The position numbers were made by a program, and so were the translations under genes. A DNA stretch of 8,358 nt from PVC group bacterium. Its GTDB lineage: Bacteria; Verrucomicrobiota; Kiritimatiellia; SS1-B-03-39; PXDE01. Positions 7,163 to 8,358 of this stretch are shown here, piece after piece (position 1 is the first letter of the stretch; every line of letters begins with the position of its first letter). The stretch spans positions 1 to 8,358 of the forward strand of contig PXDE01000445.1 in assembly GCA_003566475.1 (NCBI GenBank), written 5' to 3'. The notes below the pieces were generated by a model that saw only the letters and a program-made list of their open reading frames with translations, searched no databases and had not been told where the DNA came from.

Positions 7163-7618
7163 ATGCGATGCCCCAAGTGCGGCCACCTCAAGGACAAGGT
7201 GGTGGACAGTCGGCTGGTCCAGCAGGGCGCCGTCATCCGCCGCCGCCGGATCTGCCAGGCCTGCGGCCACCGGTTCAGCACCTACGAGGAGGTGGTGCGG
7301 GTCAACCTCCGGGTGGTCAAGCGCGATGGCCGCCACGAGCCGCTGGACAAGCGCAAGCTCGCGGCCGGCCTCGAGCGGGCCTGCGAGAAGCGGCCGGTGA
7401 GCCCCGACCAGATCTCGGCCATGGTGGAGAGCATCGTGGGCGAGCTCGAGAACGAGTTCGACCGCGAGGTGCCCAGCACCGCCATCGGCCTCAAGGTGAT
7501 GTCTCGCCTCGAGGAGATCGACGACGTGGCCTATGTCCGCTTCGCCAGCGTCTACCGCCGGTTCCGCGATGTGAACCAGTTCCTCAATGAGATCGAAGGC
7601 CTGATCGACCGCGAATGA
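7163..7618 (+). CDS. nrdR: Transcriptional repressor NrdR
   Basis: NrdR represses ribonucleotide reductase genes in response to (d)ATP. The 151-residue product has the usual length and architecture: an N-terminal zinc ribbon with Cys3, Cys6, Cys31 and Cys34 and the basic stretch RRRRICQACGHRFSTYE, then an ATP-cone from about residue 49 (VVKRDGRHEPLDKRKL) to about 135, including VAYVRFASVYRRF. ATG 7163 has a clear AGGAG 6 nt upstream. No nrd structural genes and no obvious pair of NrdR boxes are visible, so its targets lie elsewhere. Its stop overlaps the next gene as ATGA, suggesting coupled translation. Confidence 0.97.
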   Translation: MRCPKCGHLKDKVVDSRLVQQGAVIRRRRICQACGHRFSTYEEVVRVNLRVVKRDGRHEPLDKRKLAAGLERACEKRPVSPDQISAMVESIVGELENEFDREVPSTAIGLKVMSRLEEIDDVAYVRFASVYRRFRDVNQFLNEIEGLIDRE

Positions 7619-8307
7619 TCCCGCTCGACGCCGCCCCGTCCTGCCCCGCCCGCCTCCTCGCCCTCGAGGCGGTGGGAACCTTGCGGAAGTCCGGTGTGCC
7701 CCTTGATGCCGCCGCCGAGCAGGCGTCGGTGGCCGCCGCCTGGGCCTGGATCCATCGCGAAGGCACGCGCCCCGTGGACCCGGCACGGGTGGGCTGGGAG
7801 GCGGCCGCCGGGCTGGTGGCCTGCGGCGAGTCCGAATCCGCGGCCATGCTGGTGGACCGTCTGCCCCTGGCCCCCGCCCGCCGCCGGGCCCTGTCCGCGC
7901 TGGCCGGCATGGGCGCCGATCCCGAATGGGCCTGGCGCGTGGTCCGGGCCGGCGTGGTCTCGCGGCCCGGCTGGCCCGACCCCCGCCACGAGACGTGGTG
8001 GCGGATCGACGCCGCCCGGGTCGGCTGGGGCGGGGGAGAACGCCTGCCCCTGTTCGAGCGGCCGGTGTGGCGGTCGCTCCTGGAACGCCTCGCTCCGAGC
8101 TGGACGCCGGTGGAAGGTCAGGGCGGACTGGAGATCGCCGGCCGCTCGGGTTCCGACATCCGCTCCATGGCGGAGACTATCCTGGCTTCGCTGGCGAACC
8201 GCCATGGGTGGACCTCCGTTCCGGTGGTCCGTCTCCGCAGCCCGGTCGGCTCTCCCCCACAGGTCAGATCTCGTGCGCGCGCCCCGCGATCCTGGTCCGC
8301 CCGCTAA
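7615..8307 (+). CDS. Unrecognised tryptophan-rich protein coupled to nrdR
   Basis: I do not recognise this 230-residue protein. Its ATG overlaps the nrdR stop by 4 nt, and GC-rich third positions through about residue 200 support real coding. It has 13 Trp (nearly 6 percent), many Ala and Arg, and no signal peptide or long hydrophobic segment, so it should be cytoplasmic. Short phrases occur twice in the same order: WAW (43-45 and 105-107), D-x-ARVGW (55-61 and 132-138) and RLPL (82-85 and 143-146). This may be a degenerate duplication, although the spacing differs. Residues 208-230 are rich in Arg, Ser and Pro with no acidic residue, and use codons (AGA, CGA, CGT, CCA, TCT) rare elsewhere here. 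The C-terminus may therefore be eroded, frameshifted or recently extended. Function unknown. Confidence 0.65.
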   Translation: MIPLDAAPSCPARLLALEAVGTLRKSGVPLDAAAEQASVAAAWAWIHREGTRPVDPARVGWEAAAGLVACGESESAAMLVDRLPLAPARRRALSALAGMGADPEWAWRVVRAGVVSRPGWPDPRHETWWRIDAARVGWGGGERLPLFERPVWRSLLERLAPSWTPVEGQGGLEIAGRSGSDIRSMAETILASLANRHGWTSVPVVRLRSPVGSPPQVRSRARAPRSWSAR

Positions 8308-8358
8308 ACCTAGATCCAGCAGTTGGCGATCATAGATTCTCGCAAACCACACGAAAAC
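8308..8358. other. Right-edge noncoding stretch
   Basis: The final 51 bases after the TAA at 8307 are AT-richer than the genes and look intergenic. I see no clear hairpin, promoter pair or start codon with a ribosome site. Confidence 0.4.

Overview
The window comes from a very GC-rich bacterial chromosome. GC or CC-type third codon positions dominate in every gene, and the genes are tightly packed with overlapping start and stop codons. The organism cannot be fixed from the sequence alone. The lysine/alanine histone-H1-like protein, the separate coaC and coaB genes and the high GC would suit an Acidobacteriota (Holophagae-like) or deltaproteobacterial-type genome, but this is a guess.

Layout. 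(1) Bases 1-1691, minus strand: the N-terminal 563 codons of a large protein that joins a phospholipase-D-type nuclease domain to an SNF2-like superfamily 2 helicase. Its C-terminal half lies beyond the left edge. (2) Bases 1692-1986: a divergent intergenic region with a short perfect hairpin and a striking 9-9-9 inverted repeat (1827-1853). A third half-site follows exactly 11 bp further on, so this looks like an operator or divergent promoter. (3) Bases 1987-6538, plus strand: a compact run of six genes, trpF, trpB, yicC/yloC, gmk, coaC and coaB. Each overlaps the next by 4-16 nt or is separated by 2 nt, so they are very probably one translationally coupled operon. It mixes tryptophan synthesis, an RNA-decay factor, GMP phosphorylation and coenzyme A synthesis. 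There is no trpA after trpB and no rpoZ after gmk, and CoaBC is split into two genes. (4) Bases 6539-6762: an intergenic region with two perfect hairpins, a possible promoter and a leader that ends in a small GC hairpin directly before a strong ribosome binding site. (5) Bases 6763-7053: a 96-residue protein made almost only of Lys, Ala, Pro and Val, with 30-bp tandem repeats, followed by a strong GC-rich hairpin. (6) Bases 7163-8307: nrdR, the repressor of ribonucleotide reductase genes, and an overlapping 230-residue tryptophan-rich protein I do not recognise.

Most of the window is core metabolism. The parts most worth a second look are the PLD-helicase with its neighbouring operator-like repeat, the low-complexity histone-like gene with its leader, the split coaC/coaB pair, and the unknown gene translationally coupled to nrdR. 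I see no tRNA, rRNA, CRISPR array, insertion sequence or convincing phage gene.
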